From: Planctomycetota bacterium
Lineage (GTDB): Bacteria > Planctomycetota > Phycisphaerae > Phycisphaerales > SM1A02
Assembly (NCBI GenBank): GCA_022562915.1
Contig: JADFOJ010000004.1
Coordinates: forward strand, 1 to 64,000
DNA length: 64,000 nt
Direction of reading: 5' to 3'
In this document: positions 1-6,237 of the stretch, one piece after another
How the letters are laid out: each line of letters starts with the position of its first letter
Position numbering within the stretch: position 1 is the stretch's first letter
Position numbers and translations under genes: made by a program
The notes under the pieces: model-generated
Seen by the model: only the letters and a program-made list of their open reading frames with translations
What the model was told of the DNA's origin: nothing
Database searches by the model: none

Positions 1-246
1 CCGAGGACTGCTTGCGCTTGCACGCGGTGGGGTTTGCCGTGCCCCGGCTGTCACCAGCCGGGCGGTGCGCTCTTACCGCACCATTTCACCCTTACCGCCG
101 GAACCCGGAGGCGCCGGAGGCGGTGTATTTTCTGTGGCACTTTCCCTGACCCCGCGACCGGGGCCGGTGGGCGTTACCCACCACCGTGTCCTGTCGTGTT
201 CGGACTTTCCTCCGCCCCGCGAACGGAACGGCGATCGCCTGTCCAC
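1..246 (-). ncRNA. rnpB: RNase P RNA, class A type, 3' end cut by the window edge
   Basis: This is the catalytic RNA of ribonuclease P, which matures tRNA 5' ends. On the minus strand the conserved blocks occur in the right order: GAGGAAAGTCCG (complement of 201-212), then GGTAACGCCC, then GGTAAGGGTGAAA (about 84-97), then GCGGTAAGAGCGCACC (about 62-77), then the GGCACGGCAAACCCCACC block near 30-45. The order and spacing match the bacterial class A fold. The 3' portion, including the end of P1, lies beyond position 1. The 5' end is approximate: a TATACT box (complement of 252-257) would place transcription start near 245. Confidence 0.93.
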
Positions 247-251
247 GGGTG

Positions 252-257
252 AGTATA
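252..257 (-). promoter_or_regulatory. Possible -10 box of rnpB
   Basis: TATACT on the minus strand sits about seven bases before the expected 5' end of the RNase P RNA. No good -35 hexamer is visible 16-18 bases upstream, so this is a modest prediction. The site lies just ahead of the divergent gene that starts at 283. Confidence 0.4.
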
Positions 258-282
258 GAACGTTCATGTATAGTCACGGGCG

Positions 283-1239
283 ATGTCGTCCAGAATCCGG
301 CTCATTGTCTGGGCGGAACCGGGCCAGGCGGCACTCGTCCGGGAGGCGATCGAGGATGGCCCCCTGCACCTGGCGGCGGTGGGATCGCCCGACACCGCGG
401 CAGGCACGCGGCTCAGTGAAGCCCTCGCGGTCGACCGGGCGACCACGCTGCGCGAGGCGATCCTGCGTGACGACGTGGACCTGCTCTGGCTCGCCTCGCC
501 CCAGAGAATCGATACCGACGAGCGGCGACTGCTTCGGGCGGGACGGGCAAATGCGATCACGACCGAGCCGCTGCCGGCGTCGGCTGCCGACGTGCTCGCC
601 GACCCGGACGAGGCGGCGACCGCGCGCTTCGTCCCGCTGATGCGGCAGAGCCCCGGCTACCGAGCGGCCGCCGACGTCTTCGAGACCTTCGGCGAGCGCT
701 GCGCGGCGAACATTGTCCTCGGGTGCGGGCCCGGTCAGGGGACGTTGTTCGCCCGGCTCTTCGACGCCATGGATCTTGCCGAAGCATTGTGTGGCCGCAT
801 CGAGCAGGTCCACGCCGCCTTGTGGCGACCGCTCGGCGGCGTGCCCGAAACACTGGACGGACTGACCGGAACGCTGACGGCGAACCTGCGATTCCGGTTC
901 AACCACTGCGCCGCCGTGACCGTCAGCGACTGCGCCGGCGCGTGGCTCCGACGGATCGTCCTGCTGGGCACCAAGGGATGCCTGCATATCGACGACGGGG
1001 GCTTCCAGTGGATCGCGCCCGACGGCCGCGAAATCGACACGCACCGGGAGAACCGGGCGCTGTCGCCGGGAAAACTCGTGGCCGACCAGGTCCGCCGCAT
1101 GCTGACGGCCCAGCACGGCACCGATCCGCCGCCGGACACGGCACGGCTCCTCGTACTCTGCGAGGCCGCGCGCCTCAGCGCCCGCACCGGCGGCCCCGAG
1201 ACTCCCGACAAGGTGATCGAAATGCTGAGACGGCCGTAG
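283..1239 (+). CDS. Gfo/Idh/MocA-like oxidoreductase-related protein
   Basis: The 318-residue product resembles the Gfo/Idh/MocA family in layout. It has an N-terminal alpha/beta half that compares a coordinate-like input with a site list (LREAILRDDVDLLWLASP, TTEPLPAS near residues 60-100). A C-terminal beta-rich half follows, with the LxGTKGCLHIDDGGFQW pattern that family members use around the substrate pocket. The usual N-terminal GxGxxG dinucleotide motif is not seen, so it may be a diverged or non-catalytic member. The ATG at 283 is the first usable start after the divergent rnpB promoter. It stands alone and is followed by a strong hairpin. No substrate can be assigned. Confidence 0.6.
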   Translation: MSSRIRLIVWAEPGQAALVREAIEDGPLHLAAVGSPDTAAGTRLSEALAVDRATTLREAILRDDVDLLWLASPQRIDTDERRLLRAGRANAITTEPLPASAADVLADPDEAATARFVPLMRQSPGYRAAADVFETFGERCAANIVLGCGPGQGTLFARLFDAMDLAEALCGRIEQVHAALWRPLGGVPETLDGLTGTLTANLRFRFNHCAAVTVSDCAGAWLRRIVLLGTKGCLHIDDGGFQWIAPDGREIDTHRENRALSPGKLVADQVRRMLTAQHGTDPPPDTARLLVLCEAARLSARTGGPETPDKVIEMLRRP

Positions 1240-1254
1240 GGCGGGGAAAAACAG

Positions 1255-1293
1255 ACCGGGAGTGTTTTTCGGCGACCGAAACACACTCCCGGT
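1255..1293 (+). terminator. Strong hairpin after the oxidoreductase-like gene
   Basis: ACCGGGAGTG at 1255-1264 pairs with CACTCCCGGT at 1284-1293. The inner arms (TTTTTCGG / CCGAAACA) extend the stem around a short CGA loop. The downstream side is pyrimidine rich (TTCTCCTTCC) rather than a pure T run. On the opposite strand CTGTTTTTCCCC follows, so it could stop transcription from either side and would insulate the gene from the cassette array. Confidence 0.7.
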
Positions 1294-1469
1294 TTCTCCT
1301 TCCCCTTCGCTGTTGTTCCATTTCTCGGAACAACTGCGAAATGGCAGTTCGCCCGCCACGATCGGTTGTTATCCGGGTCATCAGGCCCGATCCACCCTAG
1401 AATAGCCATGCAACGTCCCCCCGGAACAACAGCCCCCTACACTGTCCACTTACTGTTAGCGGGACTCGC

Positions 1470-1853
1470 ATGATCGCCATCTACGATCGACTCAAGCACA
1501 TCCTCCGTGCGTTCCGCCTGCGTCGTGAGCCGGCGATTCCGATGTTCGCCATTGAGACGCGGCGCTATTCGACTGTTGTTCGTCGTATCCTCGATCGTTA
1601 CAACAAGGACGTTCAAATTAGTATCGACGGTCGCCATTACAAAGAGTCCGACATCCCGGATCTCCTGAAGTCGTGGTGCACCAACCGCAACCTCAAGAAG
1701 ACCATCGACTTTTCGCTATCTTGCAATGACACTCCGCTGTTTGGGTTTCACGACTACCCATTCGGCTGTTTCTGGGTCGCCGAAACCGAGCGTCTCTTCG
1801 TGGAACAACTCGCCGACGAGAAACTTCTCCGCATCGCTCATGTCACTCCATAG
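1470..1853 (+). CDS. Cassette ORF of unknown function
   Basis: The product has 127 residues and is not recognised. It begins MIAIYDRLKHILRAFRL and has no clear signal peptide, membrane segment or metal motif. The C-terminal part (FGFHDYPFGCFWVAETER) is rich in aromatic residues. It starts 15 bases after a GTTAGCG box and ends 15 bases before the first attC-like site, so it fills the first cassette exactly. The base composition is lower in GC than that of the flanking chromosomal genes, consistent with capture from elsewhere. No Shine-Dalgarno stands out clearly, so the start is less certain than the frame. Confidence 0.6.
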   Translation: MIAIYDRLKHILRAFRLRREPAIPMFAIETRRYSTVVRRILDRYNKDVQISIDGRHYKESDIPDLLKSWCTNRNLKKTIDFSLSCNDTPLFGFHDYPFGCFWVAETERLFVEQLADEKLLRIAHVTP

Positions 1854-1868
1854 CAACTGGAGGACGCC

Positions 1869-1991
1869 CGCTAACCACTCGCTGCAGCTGCCGGGCCGCC
1901 CGCTGCGCGGCCGAGTTCGTCAGCCCGGTACAATGTCTGCTGTTCGTGCGGACTGGCGTCGCCGGCCCGCAGCTGAGCTCAACCGTTAGGC
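1869..1991 (+). repeat. attC-like recombination site 1
   Basis: The left box is CGCTAAC (1869-1875) and the right core is GTTAGGC (1985-1991), with arms that can fold on each other (CGCTGCAGCTG left, CAGCTGAGCTC right). The inner part carries TACAATGTCTG and GTCGCCGGCCCGCAG, both conserved in the other copies. The left box departs from RYYYAAC at two positions; the right core is a perfect GTTRRRY. Confidence 0.82.
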
Positions 1992-2007
1992 GGCAGGAAG
2001 ACTTCGG

Positions 2008-2517
2008 ATGACGTCAAGCGCGCACAATCTGTTGTCTTCGTATCGCGAAACCCTAATCGAGCACTTGTTCGTCGGCGATCTAATGCGCGTTCTTTGGCGC
2101 CATGGTCCAATTCGCGCCGAGATCATGAAGCCGCAGGTTGATGATGCCGGCTACGACTTGGTGGTCGAATGCAACGGTGTCACCCGCCACGTGCAAATCA
2201 AGGCGTCCTTCATTGGCTCAACTACCCGATCGCAGAAGGTCCATTTACACTTGACCAAAAAACCAAGTGGCTGCGTCGTGTGGATTCTCTTCGATCCCGA
2301 GACTCTACAACTTGGTCCGTATCTCTTTTACGGGGACAAACCAGGAGTAGCTCTCCCAAGCTTGGCAGGATTCAAGACTGCGCGCCATACTAAAGGTGAT
2401 GCCAAAGGCGTCAAAGCAGAACGGCCCATGATTCGAGTGGTTCCAAAGGGTAGCTTCAAGTCCATCGATCAAATTGAAAGCCTTGTTGCTCTCCTGTTTG
2501 GGATCCACGATCTGTGA
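2008..2517 (+). CDS. PD-(D/E)XK nuclease-like cassette protein
   Basis: The product is 169 residues. Around residues 45-70 it has the spacing of a PD-(D/E)XK fold: AGYDLVVE supplies the acidic strand and HVQIKAS the QxK pair typical of DUF4365-like and restriction-endonuclease-like proteins. The ATG has AGGAAG seven bases upstream and lies 16 bases after attC core 1, so it is the obvious start. It is the only ORF in the second cassette and ends 12 bases before the next attC. Possible roles are DNA defence or repair. The nuclease call rests on the motif alone. Confidence 0.55.
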   Translation: MTSSAHNLLSSYRETLIEHLFVGDLMRVLWRHGPIRAEIMKPQVDDAGYDLVVECNGVTRHVQIKASFIGSTTRSQKVHLHLTKKPSGCVVWILFDPETLQLGPYLFYGDKPGVALPSLAGFKTARHTKGDAKGVKAERPMIRVVPKGSFKSIDQIESLVALLFGIHDL

Positions 2518-2528
2518 GTCGGCGAGCC

Positions 2529-2652
2529 GCCTAACCAATCGCTTCAGCGGACGGGCCGCCCGCTGCGCGGCCGACCCTCTCGGGTGGTTACAATGTTGTT
2601 TGTCGCCGCGGGCCGACGTCGCCGGCCCGCAGCTGAGCTCAAACCGTGAGGC
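2529..2652 (+). repeat. attC-like recombination site 2
   Basis: The left box is a perfect GCCTAAC (2529-2535). The right box is GTGAGGC (2646-2652), one mismatch from GTTRRRY. It shares TAACCAATCGCT at the left, TACAATGT in the middle and GTCGCCGGCCCGCAGCTGAG at the right with its neighbours. Confidence 0.82.
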
Positions 2653-2689
2653 CGCTTCAAGGAAGTATCGGTAGCAAAGGACTGCTTGC

Positions 2690-3163
2690 GTGCCTCCCAG
2701 GGTGTATATTGAGACGAGCGTCATCGGCTACCTCACGATGCGGCTTAGTCACGATCTTGTGACGGCTGCGGCGCAAGCGGTTACGCGGGATTGGTGGGAG
2801 ACGCGTCGTGCGGCATTCGATCTTGTCTCCTCCGAGGTGGTCCGGGAAGAGATCGCTGCGGGAGATCCCGGCGCTGTGAAAGACCGGCTTGAGATCCTCG
2901 CGGGGCTTCGCCTGCTGGACGTGACCGAAGCGGCTGGCCTGCTGGCGGAGCGCCTGCTTTCTGAAGGCCCCTTACCATCCCGAGCCCAGTACGACGCCTT
3001 GCATATCGCGGTTTCTGCGATCCACGGGGTCGACTATCTCTTGACCTGGAATTGCAAGCATATCGCCAACGCAGCTATGCGTCCGTCCATTGAGCGTCTC
3101 AGCCGACTGGCTGGCTACGAGCCCCCTATCATGTGTACGCCGCAGGAACTTCTCGATGGCTGA
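2690..3163 (+). CDS. PIN-domain (VapC-like) toxin
   Basis: The 157-residue product shows the PIN ribonuclease layout: an N-terminal acidic strand VYIETSVIGYL (Glu in place of the usual first Asp), a central EVVREEI, then DALHIA and the terminal strand LLTWNCKHIAN. Proteins of this type act as endoribonuclease toxins that cleave RNA with a metal-binding acidic triad or tetrad. The start is GTG, with AAAGGA upstream. The stop overlaps the ATG of the next small ORF by eight bases, implying translational coupling. Toxin-first order is unusual for vapBC but is seen in some PIN pairs. It lies in the third cassette. Confidence 0.78.
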   Translation: MPPRVYIETSVIGYLTMRLSHDLVTAAAQAVTRDWWETRRAAFDLVSSEVVREEIAAGDPGAVKDRLEILAGLRLLDVTEAAGLLAERLLSEGPLPSRAQYDALHIAVSAIHGVDYLLTWNCKHIANAAMRPSIERLSRLAGYEPPIMCTPQELLDG

Positions 3164-3356
3164 AACCAGTCCTGATTCGATCGTCGACGAAATCCATCGC
3201 GTTCGCGAAAAGCTCGCCGAACAGCACGACTTTGATATGCGAGCGATCGTTCGTAGTCTCCGTGAGAAGCAGGCGAAGAGCGGGCGCAAGTACGAAACGT
3301 TGCCGTCCAAACCCCCGTCGTTCGGGTCCGATTCCAAGACGGAGGGCGCGGCCTAA
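3156..3356 (+). CDS. Small partner of the PIN protein, probable antitoxin
   Basis: The product is 66 residues, strongly charged and largely helical by eye (DEIHRVREKLAEQHDFDMRAIVRSLREKQ), with a flexible Pro/Ser-rich tail. It overlaps the PIN gene by ATGGCTGA, so the two are translated together. Similar short helical proteins follow PIN genes in other bacteria, and an antitoxin role is inferred from position and size. Its TAA stop lies inside the GCCTAAC box of the next attC, which fixes the cassette edge. Confidence 0.65.
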   Translation: MAETSPDSIVDEIHRVREKLAEQHDFDMRAIVRSLREKQAKSGRKYETLPSKPPSFGSDSKTEGAA

Positions 3357-3482
3357 CCAATCGCTGTCCGCCGGAGGCGGACCGGGCCACCCGCCGCGCG
3401 ATCGACGCCATCAGCAGGACATACAATGCCGGTGTCGTGCGGACCGGCGTCGCCGGCCCGCAGCTGAGTTCAACCGTTAGCC
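3351..3482 (+). repeat. attC-like recombination site 3
   Basis: The left box is a perfect GCCTAAC (3351-3357) and the right box is GTTAGCC (3476-3482). This copy and site 4 are nearly identical through the central GTCCGCCGGAGGCGG hairpin and the right arm, suggesting recent duplication or homogenisation. It is 132 bp long. Confidence 0.85.
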
Positions 3483-3498
3483 GCCTCTCCACGACCAA

Positions 3499-3738
3499 AT
3501 GAGTCCGACGGTCTTCCGCGAACATGGTTTCCGTTTCTTCTTCTTCTCGCGAGAGGAGCCGAGGATGCACATTCACGTGCACGCCCAGGAGGGCGAAGCG
3601 AAGTTCTGGATGGAACCGGAGATCGAGCTGGCAGTAAATCACGGCCTTCCAGATCACGACTTGCGTACAATGAGGCGCATTATCGAGGAACGCGTCGATG
3701 AAATCCGAGAAGCCTGGAACCGACACTTCGGGAGCTGA
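3499..3738 (+). CDS. DUF4160 family protein
   Basis: The 79-residue protein begins MSPTVFREHGFRFFFFSREEPRMHIHVH, which is the hallmark of DUF4160: an N-terminal strand pair followed by an xHIHV segment, then a helix (HDLRTMRRIIEERVDEIREAW). DUF4160 proteins are repeatedly found next to DUF2442 proteins in a toxin-antitoxin-like arrangement, but their biochemical activity is not settled. The ATG lies 16 bases after attC core 3. It overlaps the next gene by 41 bases in another frame, so the two are expressed together. Confidence 0.82.
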   Translation: MSPTVFREHGFRFFFFSREEPRMHIHVHAQEGEAKFWMEPEIELAVNHGLPDHDLRTMRRIIEERVDEIREAWNRHFGS

Positions 3739-3970
3739 GGTCACGAATATTTCTACACATGGCCTCTGGCTCCTCGTTGACGGCTGCGAGCTTTTCATGC
3801 CGTTCGACAGATTCCCCTGGTTCAAGAACGCAGCTGTAGGCGCCATTGCGAACGTCGAACGTCCTCAGCCTCATCATCTCTACTGGCCTGATCTCGACGT
3901 GGACCTCCATTTGGATTCGATTGAGCATCCAGAACGGTACCCTCTGTTGGCCAAGCCACACGGCGGCTAA
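3698..3970 (+). CDS. DUF2442 family protein
   Basis: The product is 90 residues. The pattern GLWLLVDGCELFMPFDRFPWFKNA followed by HLYWPDLDVDLHLDSIEHPERYPLL is typical of DUF2442 (NE0471-like N-terminal fold). It starts inside the end of the DUF4160 gene and its TAA forms part of the left box of attC site 4, so cassette 4 is packed without spare sequence. A role as partner of the DUF4160 protein is inferred from the recurring gene pair. Confidence 0.82.
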   Translation: MKSEKPGTDTSGAEVTNISTHGLWLLVDGCELFMPFDRFPWFKNAAVGAIANVERPQPHHLYWPDLDVDLHLDSIEHPERYPLLAKPHGG

Positions 3971-4098
3971 CCAATCGCTGTCCGCCGGAGGCGGAACGGG
4001 CCACCCGCCGCGCGACCGACGCCTTCACCAGGACGTACAATGTCTTAGTTTCGTGCGGCCCGGCGTCGCCGGCCCGCAGTTGAGTTCGACCGTCAGGC
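3965..4098 (+). repeat. attC-like recombination site 4
   Basis: The left box is GGCTAAC (3965-3971) and the right box is GTCAGGC (4092-4098), each one mismatch from consensus. The inside closely matches site 3. The TCA within the right box is also the stop codon (TGA, minus strand) of the reversed antitoxin gene. Confidence 0.82.
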
Positions 4099-4392
4099 AA
4101 CCCGGCGGGACCGGCTCGTAGTGACGTCCACGCGCATACCCGCGCGCCCCAGCATCTCGATCAGTGAATCCACGCTAAAACGATGGATCTTTCCACGAAT
4201 CAGGTCACTGACTCTTGGTTGCGTCACATCGAGCAGCGTTGCGGCCTTCGCTTGTGTCAGACGGCGCCTTTTTACGAGCTTTGAGAGTTCCATCATCAGC
4301 TCCGACCGCACGCGCAGGTTCTCTGCCTCCTCGGTGTCGAAGCCAAGGTCGTGGAATACGTTGCCGCTCGAGCGGCGAATCTGTCTTGCCAT
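4093..4392 (-). CDS. HigA-type antitoxin, XRE helix-turn-helix
   Basis: The 99-residue protein has a helix-turn-helix of the XRE class around residues 38-75 (RRRLTQAKAATLLDVTQPRVSDLIRGKIHRFSVDSLIEML). The N-terminal segment (GNVFHDLGFDTEEAENLRVRSELMMEL) is typical of the COG5606 antitoxin group. Such proteins neutralise a RelE-fold toxin and repress their own promoter. It follows the toxin gene by nine bases. Its stop is the first codon of the cassette after the attC cleavage point, so the gene runs to the very edge of cassette 5, facing against the array. Confidence 0.88.
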   Translation of the reverse strand: MARQIRRSSGNVFHDLGFDTEEAENLRVRSELMMELSKLVKRRRLTQAKAATLLDVTQPRVSDLIRGKIHRFSVDSLIEMLGRAGMRVDVTTSRSRRVA

Positions 4393-4401
4393 CGTTGTCT
4401 C

Positions 4402-4734
4402 CTATCGTTTCCGAACTCGCTGTACCGCGGCCAGTCTCTTCTTCCCGAGTTCAATATCCGCCGCCCTTGTCTTCTGGGTCCGCTTCTCGAACGCGTGCAA
4501 GACATACACGGCCTCCTCGAATACGGCGACGTAGAACACCCGATAGTCACGCCCGCCCCGTACCCGAATCTCGTACACGCCCCGGCCAACACTGCTCATT
4601 GGCTTCCAGTCCGTTGGGGTCAGCCCACTCTGAACCCTATAGAGCTGGTACCCGGCCTCACGCCTGGCGTTGGCCGTGAACTTGCGTAGATCCTCCAGAG
4701 CGGAGGTGACCCAGCGAATCGGTTTCTGCGCCAC
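4402..4734 (-). CDS. HigB-type toxin, RelE/ParE superfamily (Gp49-like)
   Basis: The 110-residue product matches the phage-derived Gp49-like HigB family: an N-terminal helix pair (ALEDLRKFTANARREAGYQLYRVQ), then the strands VYEIRVRGGRDYRVFYVAVFEEAVYVLHAFEKRTQKT. The terminal HAFEKRTQKT is the usual signature. Members cleave mRNA on the ribosome. The start codon is GTG at 4734, which coincides with the transcription start predicted from the adjacent TTGACG-N17-TATACT promoter, so the message may be leaderless. Toxin-before-antitoxin order is normal for higBA. The pair points opposite to the other cassette genes and carries its own promoter. Confidence 0.88.
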   Translation of the reverse strand: MAQKPIRWVTSALEDLRKFTANARREAGYQLYRVQSGLTPTDWKPMSSVGRGVYEIRVRGGRDYRVFYVAVFEEAVYVLHAFEKRTQKTRAADIELGKKRLAAVQRVRKR

Positions 4735-4740
4735 TTGGGC

Positions 4741-4769
4741 AGTATATACCTACTTATATAACGCGTCAA
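4741..4769 (-). promoter_or_regulatory. Sigma70-type promoter of the higBA-like pair
   Basis: The minus strand reads TTGACG (complement of 4764-4769), a 17-base spacer and TATACT (complement of 4741-4746). This is close to the ideal vegetative promoter. The spacer and -10 contain TATATAAG and TATATA repeats that could serve as the antitoxin operator. The predicted start falls at about 4734, on the GTG of the toxin gene. Confidence 0.75.
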
Positions 4770-4779
4770 ACGGTGGATC

Positions 4780-4820
4780 GCCCAACCACTCGCTCTCCGC
4801 CGGAGGCGGGCCGGGTGAAG
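4780..4820 (+). repeat. Truncated attC-like site 5, end of the array
   Basis: GCCCAAC (4780-4786) followed by CACTCGCTCTCCGCCGGAGG repeats the left arm of sites 3 and 4. Similarity stops after about 40 bases. The conserved right arm and GTTRRRY core do not appear before the next gene ends at 4894. This looks like a broken last site marking the right border of the array. Confidence 0.7.
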
Positions 4821-4893
4821 AACCGCGGCTCCCGCGAAGGCCGCGAGGCACCAGGGCAACCACTGCAGGACCGCGCTACCCACGGGCGTGAGG

Positions 4894-6237
4894 TCATCTC
4901 CGTATGGGCTGGAGGCCGTCGTAGGTCATCGATCGCCACGCCCATTCCAGCGGGCCCATCGTAAAGAATCGCAGCCACAGTACGCTCAGAACGACCTGGC
5001 CCGCGAAGATGCCGGCAACCAGCGCGATCTGCTGCATCCGGGTGACGTCGCCGAACCAGCCGAGCCCCCACCAGTACATGAGAAACGTCGTCACGACGGT
5101 CTGGAGAAGGTAATTGCTCAGCGCCGTACGGCCGACGCAGGCGAGCGCGCGTGTCAGCGGCCGCAGCGCGCCGCCGGCAACCAGCAGCGTCACGGCACCC
5201 ACATACCCGCCGCACAACAGCACGCTGCCGACCTGGTGCACCGGGTCCGCCATTGCCAGCCGCCACGCGGTGTCGGGTCCGCCGGTGGCGATCAGCCCCG
5301 CCGCCAGCGCATCGACCGCCACGCCCAGCGGCAGACCGACGGCGCACATGAGCAGGTGCCACCGTCGGCGGCGGGCGTCGAAGAAGTCCAGCTTCATCAG
5401 TGCCGCCCCCAGCAGGAACATCCCGACGACACGGAAACCGAAGCCGCCGAGGGTGATGTATGCCAGGACGATCACGAACGTGCCGGCGCGCACGATCAGT
5501 GTGGCGGCCATCGGTCCATCCTTGTACGCCATGACCTCGACCTCACGCCACGCCGACAGGTCGTCCTTCCGGTCACCGGTGGTGACGCGACCGAGCGCAT
5601 CGGTGAACCTCGTCCAGCGATCGACACCGTCGGTCTCGTCCGGCTCGCCGGGTTCGCCCGACTCGTCCGGCATGACCTCGATCGCGACCGGTGGCTGGAA
5701 CGTCGAACCGGTGATGACGTCAATCGCGCCGAAGCAGCCCACGATCCCCAGGGACAGACCGAACCACGACGCCGCGAGGATCACCAGGATCTTCGGCCGC
5801 AATCTCAGCAGCGGCAACACCAGCAGCGAGGCGACTGAGTAAACGAAGAGGATGTCGCCGTACCACAAAAGCAGGGCGTGGGCCAGGCCGATGCCCATCA
5901 GCACGAAGGTCCGCCGGAGGTACAGCGGCGTGAACGGCCGGCCGCGCGCGGCGGCACGGCGACGCTGCACGACCATGCCCATTCCGAAAAGCAGCGAGAA
6001 GATCGAGACGAACTTGTACTCGAAGAGGACCTTGACGACCCACCAGCACGCCGTCTCGGCCGCATCGCCGCCGGCCGGCGGCGCGGGAACCACGAGATCC
6101 ACGATCGACATCGCGAAGAACTGCATGTTCACCATGAAAATGCCGAAGATGGCCGCGCCGCGCAGCACGTCCAGTGCCGCGATGCGCTCGCGCTCCCCGA
6201 CGGGTCCGAGCGAGGGAGTTTCGTGAGCCTCGCTCAT
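4894..6237 (-). CDS. DUF418 (YeiB-like) membrane protein
   Basis: The 447-residue protein has about ten hydrophobic segments. It begins with the family's RIAALDVLRGAAIFGIFMVNMQFFAM and ends with the conserved GPLEWAWRSMTYDGLQPIRR. DUF418 proteins are inner-membrane proteins suspected to act in transport or acyl transfer; no activity is established. The ATG at 6237 overlaps the stop of the preceding paralogue by four bases (ATGA), which decides this start over an upstream ATG at 6288. It is the last gene of a minus-strand operon and is adjacent to the broken end of the cassette array. Confidence 0.88.
   Translation of the reverse strand: MSEAHETPSLGPVGERERIAALDVLRGAAIFGIFMVNMQFFAMSIVDLVVPAPPAGGDAAETACWWVVKVLFEYKFVSIFSLLFGMGMVVQRRRAAARGRPFTPLYLRRTFVLMGIGLAHALLLWYGDILFVYSVASLLVLPLLRLRPKILVILAASWFGLSLGIVGCFGAIDVITGSTFQPPVAIEVMPDESGEPGEPDETDGVDRWTRFTDALGRVTTGDRKDDLSAWREVEVMAYKDGPMAATLIVRAGTFVIVLAYITLGGFGFRVVGMFLLGAALMKLDFFDARRRRWHLLMCAVGLPLGVAVDALAAGLIATGGPDTAWRLAMADPVHQVGSVLLCGGYVGAVTLLVAGGALRPLTRALACVGRTALSNYLLQTVVTTFLMYWWGLGWFGDVTRMQQIALVAGIFAGQVVLSVLWLRFFTMGPLEWAWRSMTYDGLQPIRR

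Larger units (their letters stand above)
1456..4820 (+). mobile_element. Integron-type gene cassette array without integrase (CALIN-like)
   Basis: Five ORF modules alternate with copies of a 123-134 bp imperfect palindrome that begins with a (G/C)SCTAAC or GCCCAAC box and ends with a GTTAGGC-like box. These match the inverse-core RYYYAAC and core GTTRRRY of attC sites. Cassettes cut between G and the next base would span about 1456-1985, 1986-2646, 2647-3476, 3477-4092 and 4093 to about 4900, all of normal cassette size. A GTTAGCG at 1455-1461 may be the entry boundary. The cargo looks less GC-rich than its surroundings and is dominated by toxin-antitoxin-like pairs, as in sedentary integrons. 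No tyrosine recombinase is in the window, so the array is either orphaned or its integrase lies beyond position 1. Confidence 0.85.

Noticed and set aside
274-1359. 361-codon minus-strand ORF
   Set aside because: It is antisense to the oxidoreductase-like gene and composed of the Arg/Gly/Ala-rich sequence typical of shadow frames in high-GC DNA. No family motif was found.
1440-1469. Full attI site before the first cassette
   Set aside because: Only a GTTAGCG box could be seen at 1455-1461, with no integrase-binding direct repeats or promoter pair that I could support.
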